From: Erwinia phyllosphaerae | GTDB lineage: Bacteria > Pseudomonadota > Gammaproteobacteria > Enterobacterales > Enterobacteriaceae | DNA: 64,000 nucleotides | Direction: 5' to 3' | Assembly: GCF_019132875.1 (NCBI RefSeq) | Contig: NZ_JAHSPF010000002.1 | Span: 310,001-374,000 of the forward strand | Part shown: one piece after another, positions 1 through 8,285 of the stretch | Position numbering within the stretch: the stretch's first letter is position 1 | Layout: the number at the start of each line of letters is the position of its first letter | Notes under the pieces: generated by a model | Seen by the model: only the letters and a program-made list of their open reading frames with translations | Told to the model about the DNA's origin: nothing | Databases searched by the model: none | Program-made: the position numbers and the translations under genes

Positions 1-1
1 A

Positions 2-691
2 CATGAAATTAACGCTCCGTTTGATTTCTCGAGAATGACCATTGTTGATATTGATCAGGTAATTAGAGAAAAAACTCATGACATATCAATAAAAAATTCA
101 GAGTATGTTTTTTTTAGCGCCGCGTATATACTTGGTGGACCTAAAGTTAATTTTGGAAGGTTTTTAGAAGAAAAAGAACATAAAACGGAAATGAACATGA
201 TTATCAGGATGATCAAGTTTGTTTTTTATAACCAAGATGAAATAGTAAAGGGAGTAAAGTCTGCGGAAAATCAGTTAGAAGTATTTAATCATCTTAAATC
301 ATTCGCTGGGATTGGCGATTTTCTTGCCTATCAAATCTTTGTGGATTTAACATATATAGTTCACTTTCCATTTACAGAAATGAACTTCGTTATTTCTGGC
401 CCTGGCTGCGAAAGAGGCATTAATTGGATTTTTTCTGATAGAGGAGGAATGAACAGCGAAGAATGTTTATTTTGGTTCACTATTAACCAAAGCAATATTG
501 CAGAAAAATATAATGAAGAGTGGGAAATGGAAAAAATATTTCATTTTTTACCGAAAAAAGAAAGAGTATATACATTAATGGATATGGAAAATAGTGGCGC
601 TTGCGAAATAGACAAAAGATGTAGAACAAAGTTTGGTGGCAAAAGGCCAAAGCAAAAATATCATTATCAAAAAAATATGGGGCTATTTTGA
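2..691 (+). CDS. alpha-glutamyl/putrescinyl-thymine pyrophosphorylase-like protein (5' partial)
   Basis: The reading frame is open to the left edge, so the true start is outside the window; the first internal ATG is at 35. The segment GIGDFLAYQI followed about 25 residues later by ISGPGCERGIN, and the C-terminal CEIDKRCR...GKRPKQKY, match the aGPT-Pplase family (probably clade 3). Iyer, Aravind and colleagues defined that family from phage DNA-hypermodification loci. It is related to helical base-excision and hmdU-kinase-associated folds. The actual reaction in this bacterium is unknown. It sits directly before a TIR gene and an Nmad-like gene on the same strand, so it is probably the first or second gene of a defence cassette. 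The DNA is clearly A+T-richer than the core genes. Family call is fairly sure, function is not. Confidence 0.7.
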   Translation, partial: HEINAPFDFSRMTIVDIDQVIREKTHDISIKNSEYVFFSAAYILGGPKVNFGRFLEEKEHKTEMNMIIRMIKFVFYNQDEIVKGVKSAENQLEVFNHLKSFAGIGDFLAYQIFVDLTYIVHFPFTEMNFVISGPGCERGINWIFSDRGGMNSEECLFWFTINQSNIAEKYNEEWEMEKIFHFLPKKERVYTLMDMENSGACEIDKRCRTKFGGKRPKQKYHYQKNMGLF

Positions 692-727
692 TAACTGATA
701 ACTTGAATGTCAAGAAAGGATTTTAAA

Positions 728-1219
728 ATGGATAAAGAAATTAAGAAAAATGTTTTTGTTAGTCATCATCATAAAGATGACGCCAGTGTTGATGGGGTTT
801 CGCGGTTAGCTGCAGCAAAAGGTTATCATCTACGAAATAGTTCTGTCAGAATGAAACCTGAAAATCAGAGACGTGCTGATGAAAAAAAGATCAGTGATAG
901 AACGATAGCACGTTTGCTCAGAATGAAAATGAGATGGGCTGGTCAAGTTATAGTAGTTATCGGAAAAGAGACACACACAAGACCATGGGTGAATTGGGAA
1001 ATTCAAGCAGCTCATCAGCTTGGTAAACCTATTATAGGTGTATATGAAAATGGTTTAAAAGGTGATGTAAAACTACCAGATAATCTCGAAAAATATGCAA
1101 CCTCTATCGTTGCTTGGAGAAGCGATGCAATTATCAGTGCACTTGAGGGTAAAACTAGTTTTCAAAAGCCTGATGGTACTGATAGGGATAAAGTGCAAGG
1201 GGGGAATGTAGTGTGTTAA
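728..1219 (+). CDS. ThsB-like TIR domain protein
   Basis: A protein of 163 residues starting at the ATG preceded by AAGGA; the upstream ATG at 707 has no ribosome site. NVFVSHHHKDD is the first TIR strand and loop. RPWVNWEIQ is the TIR helix with a WxxxE motif whose Glu is the expected NADase catalytic residue. The overall layout fits the short MTH538/DUF1863 TIR group to which Thoeris ThsB belongs. By family knowledge such proteins cut NAD+ or make cyclic ADP-ribose-like messengers on infection. The stop overlaps the start of the next gene by 7 bp, so the two are probably translationally coupled. No SLOG, SIR2 or other classical Thoeris effector is in this plus-strand cassette, so its partner is probably one of the two flanking genes. 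Confidence 0.75.
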   Translation: MDKEIKKNVFVSHHHKDDASVDGVSRLAAAKGYHLRNSSVRMKPENQRRADEKKISDRTIARLLRMKMRWAGQVIVVIGKETHTRPWVNWEIQAAHQLGKPIIGVYENGLKGDVKLPDNLEKYATSIVAWRSDAIISALEGKTSFQKPDGTDRDKVQGGNVVC

Positions 1220-1875
1220 TAGAAAATAACTCTTATCTTTATGCCTATGCAATAACACGAGACTTTGGCTTTGCACCTAATCCATTTCATGGAATGTGTA
1301 CCTTAGCAACATGCAAACCTAGAATTAGAAAGGCAGCTAACATTGGTGATTGGATTCTGGGGATTGGAGGTTCTAATTTAAAATCGGTTAGAAAAAAGTG
1401 TATTCTACTAATGAAGGTGACTGAAAAAATTAGTTTTAATGATTATTGGGAAGTCAATAGATTCGCCATCAAAAAGCCAGCGAGAAATGGTAGTCATGTG
1501 CAGATGTTGGGGGATAATATCTATCATCAGGATGACAATAATGATTGGATTCAAGAAGATTCACATCATAGCAATGCTGATGGCACATTCAATATGACAA
1601 ATCTTGAACGAGATACTCGTACTGACCAAGTGTTGATTTCAAGGCGGTTTTATTATTTTGGTGATAAAGCCGTTGATGTAGACTTAGACTCGATTGGCTA
1701 TCACAGAATTAGAGACTATATAAAGCTCTCCTTAGATAACTCGATCCCCGCAAATGAGCTTATAAAAAAAATAGACGCTGAGTTTCATAGCGAGAAAAAT
1801 TTAGTTATATCGGATCCATGCCAGTTCTCTGATTTCTATAAACGTGTAGATCAGGGAACTGGTGAACTCTATTAA
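1213..1875 (+). CDS. Nmad-type (nucleotide modification associated domain) protein
   Basis: A 220-residue protein with a GTG start preceded by AAGGGGGG, overlapping the TIR stop by 7 bp. The N-terminal pattern YAYAITRDFGFAPNP then CTLATCKPRIRKAANIGDWI is the signature of a family I place in the Nmad group, most likely Nmad2. Those domains were named because they accompany DNA-base-modification enzymes and conflict systems. No experimental role is known to me. Conserved Cys, His and Asp in the first 60 residues would suit a catalytic or nucleotide-binding site. Together with the aGPT-Pplase-like and TIR genes it forms a three-gene unit. Assignment rests on remembered family patterns. Confidence 0.55.
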   Translation: MLIENNSYLYAYAITRDFGFAPNPFHGMCTLATCKPRIRKAANIGDWILGIGGSNLKSVRKKCILLMKVTEKISFNDYWEVNRFAIKKPARNGSHVQMLGDNIYHQDDNNDWIQEDSHHSNADGTFNMTNLERDTRTDQVLISRRFYYFGDKAVDVDLDSIGYHRIRDYIKLSLDNSIPANELIKKIDAEFHSEKNLVISDPCQFSDFYKRVDQGTGELY

Positions 1876-2156
1876 TAAGTACTCAGGTTCTAACTCTGGA
1901 TATTATTTAAAATTCTCAATTTTCATCCAGCAACTGGTAATCTTACCATGTTACGTAATTCAAAATTCTACAGAGAAACTTGCTATGCAAACCGGTTAAA
2001 TTGGGCTTTGCATTATGATTTTAACTTAGCATTTCTGGTAGCTATCAAGAAGACGGTTAATCCAAATAGGGGCAACGCCTTTTCCTGCCCCCTTACAACC
2101 TCTTCCGATACCTACGGGCGCATAGTCGCTCAACCCCAATTACATGTCATGGCTTG
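1876..2156. other. convergent intergenic gap
   Basis: Gap between the plus-strand Nmad-like gene and the minus-strand SLOG gene. A 70-codon open frame at 1948-2160 has no ribosome site and no recognisable content. I see no convincing terminator hairpin. It probably marks the join between two separately acquired defence cassettes. Confidence 0.4.
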
Positions 2157-2744
2157 TTAATTGGAATGAGAGCATAGCGGTTTGATTAGATAACGATCGA
2201 ATAAAGATGCGAAATCTACGTCTTCCAGACGGCCTCCATCTAAATAGTCATGATCTCTTGCCAGGCTCAGTGCTGCGCCTCCTGGGGCGGCGACCGGTAG
2301 AATTATTGCATCAGGATGAAATTGCTTAAAGAGCTCATATTCAATCTGAACTCCTTCCATACCCCCTACAAAAACTGCGCCAACTAAGTCGCATCGAGAT
2401 AACATTTCCTGCCGCATAAGATGTAGGCTGCCGTCCAGATCATCAGGCACTGCGTTGGTGTAAACGACATTGTCGAATCGCTCATTTTCTTCAGGATACC
2501 GGCCTTCGAAAAATCGGCTCTGGTACAATACAACGGAGCGAGTGTAATCGACGTCCAGATCTTCGCAAATACTCCAGATCATGGGGGTTATTGCAGGGTG
2601 CCCCCCCCATACGATTTTCATTTTTCTTACGACCGCGATAGCAAACTCACGTACAGCACACTGAATCAGGAACGGATCAGCAGTTTCGTAATAATCACCG
2701 CGTCCATTGACCGGGACGCTAGCTGAGAGAAAAATAGAATCCAC
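2157..2744 (-). CDS. stand-alone SLOG-domain protein
   Basis: A Rossmann-like SLOG protein of 195 residues, probably a nucleotide-ligand sensor. It has a GTG start with GGGAGG 8 bases upstream. Signature segments are IVWGGHPAITP (residues about 44-54), FVGGMEGVQIEYELF (about 124-138) and PVAAPGGAA (about 150-158). The same signatures, more diverged, occur in the SLOG half of the SLOG-patatin fusion at 4835-6451. SLOG domains bind nucleotide ligands; in Thoeris ThsA the SLOG domain receives the TIR-made cyclic ADP-ribose isomer. It lies 3 bp after the TIR gene, so the two are surely co-transcribed. There is no effector domain in this protein, so it may act as a sensor, a sponge or a regulator. 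Confidence 0.7.
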   Translation of the reverse strand: MDSIFLSASVPVNGRGDYYETADPFLIQCAVREFAIAVVRKMKIVWGGHPAITPMIWSICEDLDVDYTRSVVLYQSRFFEGRYPEENERFDNVVYTNAVPDDLDGSLHLMRQEMLSRCDLVGAVFVGGMEGVQIEYELFKQFHPDAIILPVAAPGGAALSLARDHDYLDGGRLEDVDFASLFDRYLIKPLCSHSN

Positions 2745-2747
2745 TTT

Positions 2748-3890
2748 TTAAACCTCCCAATCTGCAAACTGCCAGCCAGCCTCGCATGCTTTCACCCACT
2801 TTGTTGCCTGAATGTGCGAGCCGAGCCAATCCATATGATTTAGCCACTGAGGATGTAACCCCACATGGTCATACAGTATAGCAACTGATTCATCTGGATA
2901 GTTCATTGAGGCTTCATGCATGGTTGATGACGTCGGGACCCCGACCATCGGGTAAACCACTATGATTCGACCTGTGGGCAGACGAACTTTGATTTCTCTA
3001 CCCACTCCCATACCAATGACTTCACCACCTATGGCCTCAATCCCAATGCGCAAGTTGCTGACTAGGTTGATAGTCCTTACAGCATGACTTTTGCTACGCA
3101 CCGACTCAAGCTGAAGACAGATGCGGTCGATAGCGGAATTCTCGATACGCCCTGTTCCGCCGTCCAACTCACCTTCAGCTAACTCAGCGAGGCTTGCAGT
3201 GCCCAATCCACGAGACTGCTTCGTTTCAGGCCAAGCGACTCGAAGGACACTGATACCTTTCGCGAGAGCCCGCCCAAACTCAGCTGATGTCCAGCGACTA
3301 TTAAAATAGTCAGGAGTATCTAACATCAACAGCACGTCAGAATCGCAGAGTCTATGCCACAACATGGTCTGAAAATCCTCTGCTGGCGCAATACTATGGG
3401 TATCAAGGAATACGTCGAAATGGCGTGCTGATAGAGCATCGAACATCTGGAGCGCGGCAACTCTGGCCTCATCCCGACGGTAGCTTACGAAGACCCTTCG
3501 TTGTTTCGGAAGCAATCCAGCGCATTCAAGAAGAGCTATCGAGACACGCTTAGCACCGCCATTTACGTAGCCCAGACAGTTTAGCGGCCGCAGTAACTCA
3601 GGAATCTCCGCAGATACATGTCGTAGATCGGATACAACTGGAATTACAGGAGTACCGCTGCGGAGCAAACTCTGTAAACTTGGGTGATTTACGCCTTCTC
3701 CTCCAAAAAATACAACCGCACTTGATCGCAACTGGTTTGGTGTAAACATCTTGGGAGCTACTTCCCAACTGATCTCCTGACCGAGTCGTAGCCCGTACAT
3801 CGCCACTGCAGTGTAAACCGCATCCTCCAAATCGCGAAGTTGCGCGTCTGAAGGGGAGCCTATAACAGCAAGTTGATAGATAGGAAGCAT
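2748..3890 (-). CDS. TIR-domain protein with N- and C-terminal extensions
   Basis: About 380 residues, starting at the ATG preceded by AAGGG; a TTG 18 bp upstream is less likely. The central TIR domain spans about residues 130-230. It has RRVFVSYRRDEA at the first strand, DVFLDTHSI at the BB loop, and SRWTSAEFGRAL with a WxxxE motif whose Glu is the expected catalytic residue. The N-terminal 125 residues (VVFFGGEGVNHPSLQ and PVIPVVSD) look like a second Rossmann-like alpha/beta domain. The C-terminal 150 residues are unassigned. Expected activity is NAD+ cleavage or messenger synthesis. It is immediately followed by the SLOG gene and lies downstream of the TIR pseudogene on the same strand. 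Confidence 0.7.
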   Translation of the reverse strand: MLPIYQLAVIGSPSDAQLRDLEDAVYTAVAMYGLRLGQEISWEVAPKMFTPNQLRSSAVVFFGGEGVNHPSLQSLLRSGTPVIPVVSDLRHVSAEIPELLRPLNCLGYVNGGAKRVSIALLECAGLLPKQRRVFVSYRRDEARVAALQMFDALSARHFDVFLDTHSIAPAEDFQTMLWHRLCDSDVLLMLDTPDYFNSRWTSAEFGRALAKGISVLRVAWPETKQSRGLGTASLAELAEGELDGGTGRIENSAIDRICLQLESVRSKSHAVRTINLVSNLRIGIEAIGGEVIGMGVGREIKVRLPTGRIIVVYPMVGVPTSSTMHEASMNYPDESVAILYDHVGLHPQWLNHMDWLGSHIQATKWVKACEAGWQFADWEV

Positions 3891-3957
3891 GAACGCCCTT
3901 ATATGCAATTACAGTTATTGTCAAAAGGTGTGATATCTCATCTGAATCGAGGTGCCT

Positions 3958-4772
3958 CTAGTAGCTTCGTATCAACCCCATTTCCACATAAAGCTTATCA
4001 ATATGTTCGAATCCGCGGATCCGTCTAATGCTATCGTGAGCATCCGGCTGGGAGTAGGTACTTATCCATCCAATAAACTGCTCATAATCCATCGAGTAAG
4101 TGGGCTGCGGAAGTAAGCATCTCAAATAAAAAGGTTTATTATCAAAAGCCGCCTCATTCAATTTCCCATAAATCTCCAATCCCCCAAGTTCGAATTGCTT
4201 GCGCTCTGTCCGTTTTACATTTTGTGCAAACATAAGTTCGGAGAAAATCTAGGGAGAGGAAAGTCGCTCCTTATCCGACATGTATTCATCAATCTTGATC
4301 GAACTTTCCGTACCTAAAAAAATGAAAAGCTCAGAACGACGGATCATCTGCTGGAGCGCTGCGTTTAGGATTAGGTGAACATTAGTTATCGTTCTGTTCC
4401 TCAGTGCGTAGCTATAATTTTTCCAACCCGAAGGGATACAAAATTTGTTATCAATCTTCTGAAGCAACTCATCAGCGTAGCCCCAAACGCATGAATCGAC
4501 GAAAGGCTTCAAGCCAATTTTTTTAGGCTTAAAGCAATACGGATTGCCTGATCTTCATCGTTATGTGAGTGGGATATGAATACGTCAATCTCCGTCTCTG
4601 GAAATACGCTTTGCTGGATTTTCTCTGCATCTAGCAGGTTGTTACCATTCAGCAGGTACTCTTCAAGCCTGATGGCAATGTTGTCTTTTTTCGCTTTATA
4701 GGATACGACGTCAGAATCACTCCATTCTGAAACGGACGCAACGACATTCTCAACTTTCAAGTCCAGGAACAT
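3958..4772 (-). pseudogene. TIR-domain protein gene, frameshift plus amber codon
   Basis: Three open pieces line up into one protein of about 270 codons. Piece one (4772-4509) holds DVFISHSHNDEDQA, a TIR strand A, and runs into a 7-A tract (CTAAAAAAATTG on the minus strand) followed by a stop. Shifting back by one base at that tract restores KKIGLKPFVDS and the rest of the domain (4512-4249). A TAG then interrupts SSP-stop-IFSEL. Replacing it by Trp gives SPWIFSEL, the WxxxE motif, and the frame continues to 3958. The start has GAGGG upstream. So one missing base and one TGG-to-TAG change have broken a TIR gene. Codirectional with its neighbours. Confidence 0.7.
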
Positions 4773-4834
4773 ACAACCCTCATTTATTTAAAGCAGCTTG
4801 GGATTATGTGAACTGATTTCTCGCAAAGTGCCGG

Positions 4835-6451
4835 TTAAAAACGATCCCATTCTTCAGCAAGACGACCATCAAAAAACCTCGAGCGCACTTCTGCAAAGTA
4901 TTCTTTTCCCGCTTCATTTCCACGTACAGCCATTTCCTGAATTGCCTCTCTGTCATCGAGCTTGATTTCGACAGGGGTTTGTTGATTGATACGCAAATGG
5001 CGAGTGGGTCCTAGGAAACTTTCAGCAAGTGCGAGTGCGCCATGCTCCTGTGCAGCAAAAAACAGGTCAGCGCTGTGAGGTGCCCATCCGGCTTTTCCCT
5101 TGCCCAACTGGTCAGTAAAATCGTTTTCGCTGCTGAGTGTTCCAATGCTCAGTACATCGATACGATCCAGTGGAATTTTTAGGTATCTGACAGCTTCCGC
5201 AAGTGCAGGCAAAATAGGATTGTTTGCCCAAACCCCCCCGTCAAGAAACGTTTCGAGGGCGATTGGCCCCTCCCATGTCGACTCGTCGAAGAATGTTGGT
5301 GCTGCTGACGAAGCTAGGGCCGCATCGACGGCAGATATATCGCGATACGCAGTACGATCTGGACTGTGAGGGGTTACTATCGCCTCTGCTTGTCCCTGTT
5401 TCGCTCTTACAGTAGGTATGACCAAGCGACAGCATGAATCGGCAGCCAGGGTCTTTTCGCCGAACACCTCTGTAAGTAGCTGTCGCAGGGTAGTTGAATC
5501 ATGTTTGGATTTGAGCCAATGTCTAAGCTTTCGATCCTTAGGAAAAATTTGGGGACCCTTATCTTCGTAAAAAGCCAGAATTTCACTTGGGTTCAGGCCA
5601 AGGGCTAGACCGATGGCCAGAATAGCGCCAGTCGATGTACCTGCAACTAGATCGAAATGGGATATGATGCCATTACCGCCGCCGGCTTTGAGCATATCAT
5701 CCCACTTGGCCAGTACAGCAGCAGTAAATGTGCCCCTCAGTCCCCCACCATCTAAAGCCAAAATTCGGAAATTTCGGCCTCGTGTTACGTTCCTCCGTGA
5801 GAGGGGCAAATTTTTGAGCTGCTCGACAATCAGATCGACAACCGAATCAACATTAGTGCCCCGTGCAATTACTTCGTTAGCCTCTTGACTCAGTCCGTTT
5901 TTCAGGCGTCTTATTAGCGATGGATCTTCATTGAGATATCCAGCAATCGCGCCGCCAAACCCAGCTGCGACGAACCCGGGCTTTCCAAGCTCCAGCATGG
6001 TGTCTAGTTCATTGGGTACACCCGCATTCGCTTTATTGATATCCCACCAAGCGCCACCTACACAAACTATCGCATCTGAGCGATCGGCCATCCAATCACG
6101 CATGGGTGTCAAACCACCTATCGGATTACCATCTTCGGACTCTGCCGGAACTATCTCGACAGCCGCATACATTCCTTGAGCATCGATTTCAGCAGCGTAC
6201 TGAGCTGTAGCGAAGCTTTTTGCTCGTACCAGAGTGAGCGCACCTTTGTCCCCACCTGCATCAATAAAACCTTCTGCAGCCTTTTTTAGAGGAGCGATAA
6301 ACGAAGGGTGACTGCCATGTACTATCGTTCCCCCTTCGGCGAAGATTTTTGCCGCAAACTTACTCACAAAATGGTCAATATCTTCGTTTTGCTCTTTGTT
6401 CGAGCCCGAAAGATGGATTCGTACGCCCGCCAGGCGTTGTTTAATTGCCAT
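4835..6451 (-). CDS. SLOG-patatin fusion: predicted nucleotide-activated phospholipase effector
   Basis: 538 residues. The N-terminal SLOG domain (about 1-215) has HGSHPSFIAP at 45-54, DAIVCVGG near 126-133, and VPNELDTML followed by AAGFGGA. The C-terminal patatin-like phospholipase (about 225-538) has DGGGLRG (oxyanion loop, 234-240), GTSTG with nucleophile Ser273, and DGG with catalytic Asp404. All catalytic elements are intact. In CBASS, CapV is a patatin activated by a cyclic dinucleotide. Here the regulator is SLOG, the domain that senses the TIR messenger in Thoeris ThsA. The gene lies 142 bp downstream of a ThsB-like TIR gene on the same strand. Inference: infection makes the TIR produce a nucleotide signal, SLOG binds it, and the phospholipase destroys membranes. 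I have not seen a characterised example of this pairing. Confidence 0.85.
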   Translation of the reverse strand: MAIKQRLAGVRIHLSGSNKEQNEDIDHFVSKFAAKIFAEGGTIVHGSHPSFIAPLKKAAEGFIDAGGDKGALTLVRAKSFATAQYAAEIDAQGMYAAVEIVPAESEDGNPIGGLTPMRDWMADRSDAIVCVGGAWWDINKANAGVPNELDTMLELGKPGFVAAGFGGAIAGYLNEDPSLIRRLKNGLSQEANEVIARGTNVDSVVDLIVEQLKNLPLSRRNVTRGRNFRILALDGGGLRGTFTAAVLAKWDDMLKAGGGNGIISHFDLVAGTSTGAILAIGLALGLNPSEILAFYEDKGPQIFPKDRKLRHWLKSKHDSTTLRQLLTEVFGEKTLAADSCCRLVIPTVRAKQGQAEAIVTPHSPDRTAYRDISAVDAALASSAAPTFFDESTWEGPIALETFLDGGVWANNPILPALAEAVRYLKIPLDRIDVLSIGTLSSENDFTDQLGKGKAGWAPHSADLFFAAQEHGALALAESFLGPTRHLRINQQTPVEIKLDDREAIQEMAVRGNEAGKEYFAEVRSRFFDGRLAEEWDRF

Positions 6452-6593
6452 TCTTAGTCCCTATATTTGTCTAGAGGCGTAATTGTCTGCTCAAAGCCGA
6501 ACAGATTAGTCAGGATATGGCATCGCATATCAGTCCGTTCACCGTGAACTTCCCGGCATCTTGAAAAAGTACAAAAGCAGGAGCTCACGTTGA

Positions 6594-7193
6594 CTAGCGA
6601 CCAGCAAGTCCGGCAGCTGTTTCAATCCACCCAGATATGTTTGATCTGCCGTTCTGAGCTGCATAATCGTATCTCAAGGCATGGTCTGAAACTCTAATTA
6701 CGCCCAAGGTCGTAGGGGCTGTAAACCATAGATCGGATGCAGGAATAGCCAAGGTGTAGTCCTCGTATTTTACCCATTTACCGTTTTTGATTTCAGCAAA
6801 ATAAATTTGTCCGTTCGAACAGTAAACTCCGACTTCGGAAAGTGGATCGATTCCTTTTTTCCCCAAAATATTCGCATTGTTTTTTACGCCATGAATGTCA
6901 ACTGTCAGCAGACCATTTCCCTTCAAAACGCTGCGTACAATTTCGTATCGAACCCAACGCCTGCTAGCAGTGTACTGACCAGCCAAAACACAAGTAACTG
7001 ACGTGTTTTTTAGTCCGTCGCGTAGAAAATTTTTTAGGGCGTTGTCGCTTTCCTTTTGTGATGCTTCGAAAACGCTAGCATCATAGAATCCCACTGATTC
7101 TTTATCTCCGCCCACAACCCAACTGTTTCTGACATTCCACGCACGCCATGCATCTTCTTGATAGTGAAAAGAAAAGAATGTTTTTCTCGGCAT
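6594..7193 (-). CDS. ThsB-like TIR domain protein (Thoeris-type sensor)
   Basis: 199 residues from the ATG with AAGGAAG seven bases upstream; an open frame extends 21 codons further but lacks a start context. The N-terminal KTFFSFHYQEDAWRAWNVRNS, KNTSVTCVLAG and RRWVRYEIVRS then GNGLLTVDIHG are the hallmark segments of the Thoeris ThsB family. Glu84 in WVRYE is the predicted catalytic Glu. ThsB proteins sense phage and convert NAD+ to a cyclic ADP-ribose isomer. The C-terminal 90 residues follow the usual ThsB plan. The next gene on the strand encodes a SLOG-patatin, which is the natural candidate effector in place of ThsA. A degenerate IS3-family element ends 105 bp upstream, so the promoter must lie in that gap or in the IS end. 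Confidence 0.85.
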   Translation of the reverse strand: MPRKTFFSFHYQEDAWRAWNVRNSWVVGGDKESVGFYDASVFEASQKESDNALKNFLRDGLKNTSVTCVLAGQYTASRRWVRYEIVRSVLKGNGLLTVDIHGVKNNANILGKKGIDPLSEVGVYCSNGQIYFAEIKNGKWVKYEDYTLAIPASDLWFTAPTTLGVIRVSDHALRYDYAAQNGRSNISGWIETAAGLAGR

Positions 7194-7297
7194 GATTTGC
7201 TTCCTTTCGTATGAATTTCTATTTACGTAATACCAGCATCCGTTGACAACGACCACTAAAGATACCGGGAAGTACCATAAGGATACTGATCTACATC

Positions 7298-8262
7298 TGA
7301 CCTGCCCCCCAGTATTAGATACAACCGTCAGTTAGTAATATCGGTTTGTTTACCTTCACATTTTGCATTCCGCCACCGTGCTGCAAACTCTGATGGCGTC
7401 TAATAATTTGGTATTGAATGTAGACGACACTCGTTATAATCCTGTCGCCAGTCATTAATGATTTTCCTTGCGTGAACGATATCGCTGAACCAGTACTCAT
7501 TCAGACATTCATCGCGAAATCGTCCGTTAAAGCTCTCAATAAATCCGTTCTGCGTTGGCCTGCCCGGCAGGATTAAGCGCAACTCAACACCATGCTCAAA
7601 AGCCCGTTGATCCAGTTCGCGGCAAGTGAACTCTGACCCTTGGTCAGTTCTTATCGTTGCCGGATAACCTCGAAATAGTGCAAAAATGTCCAAAATACGC
7701 GTGACCTGAATGCCTAGAATCCCGAATACGATGGTAATTGTCAGACATTCCTTCGTGAAGTCGTCCACACAGGTCAGATGGCCAGCGCGTCCATGACTAA
7801 ATCCATCGACCAGCTTTGGTTGAGCGCTTCCGGCGTGGCCAGCGGAGCCGGATTTCGCACCGGCAGACGTTGTTTAAACTTACGCCGAAAATTCAGTTTC
7901 AACTGGCGGTAAATCCGGTGTACACGCTTGTGGTTCCAGACGTGGCCCTGCCTGCGAAGCACCTGAAAAAGCTTTTTAAAGCCGTAGCGGGGATAGCGTT
8001 CAGCCTGTTCAGTCAAAGCCCGGATTGCCGGTTCATCACGTCGCATGCCCGGTTGATAGCGAAACACCGTCCTGCTCAGCGATAACGTACTGCATGCTTG
8101 GCGTATGCTCATCGTAAACTGTGCAGCCAGATAGCTGACGAGCTCACGCTTTATCACTAGTTTTAAAACTTTTTTTCGATAACGTCTTTCAGTGCCCGAC
8201 ATTCCAAACTCAGGTCGGCAAACATCTGTTTCAGGCGACGATTCTCGAGACCATAGGTACTG
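7298..8262 (-). mobile_element. IS3-family element remnant (IS407-like)
   Basis: The left end begins TGACCTGCCCCCC at 7298, a typical terminal sequence of this IS group. Inside is a decayed orfB transposase. At the other end only the last 25-30 codons of orfA survive (LKQMFADLSLECRALKDVIEKKF read on the minus strand, about 8175-8262). The right inverted repeat and most of orfA are missing, with the junction just before the 3' end of the TIR gene at 8286. The element separates that TIR gene from the ThsB/SLOG-patatin pair and is surely inactive. Confidence 0.75.
7328..8202 (-). pseudogene. IS3-family transposase orfB, frameshifted and with a nonsense codon
   Basis: The first part (8202-7774) contains the HTH_21-type region RYGFKKLFQVLRRQGHVWNHKRVHRIY and the start of the integrase core ([12 protein letters not shown]). 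A small deletion near 7775-7790 shifts the frame, and the rest ([35 protein letters not shown]) follows in another frame, giving the DDE residues. A TAG at 7400 cuts PNY-stop-TPSEFAARW, where a Gln codon is expected. Two independent lesions mean no active transposase. Confidence 0.75.
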
Positions 8263-8285
8263 TTGAATACATCACTAACATATCA

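Noticed and set aside
1948-2160. 70-residue plus-strand frame between the Nmad and SLOG genes
   Set aside because: No ribosome site, no motifs and an unlikely composition.
4505-4520. Programmed -1 frameshift at A-AAA-AAA in the TIR gene
   Set aside because: The heptamer is in the right phase, but a second lesion (amber) further on shows decay; no stimulatory hairpin was evident, so slippage is not claimed.
4835-7193. CBASS with CapV
   Set aside because: A patatin is present but there is no CD-NTase gene, and the sensor half is SLOG, so CBASS is not supported.
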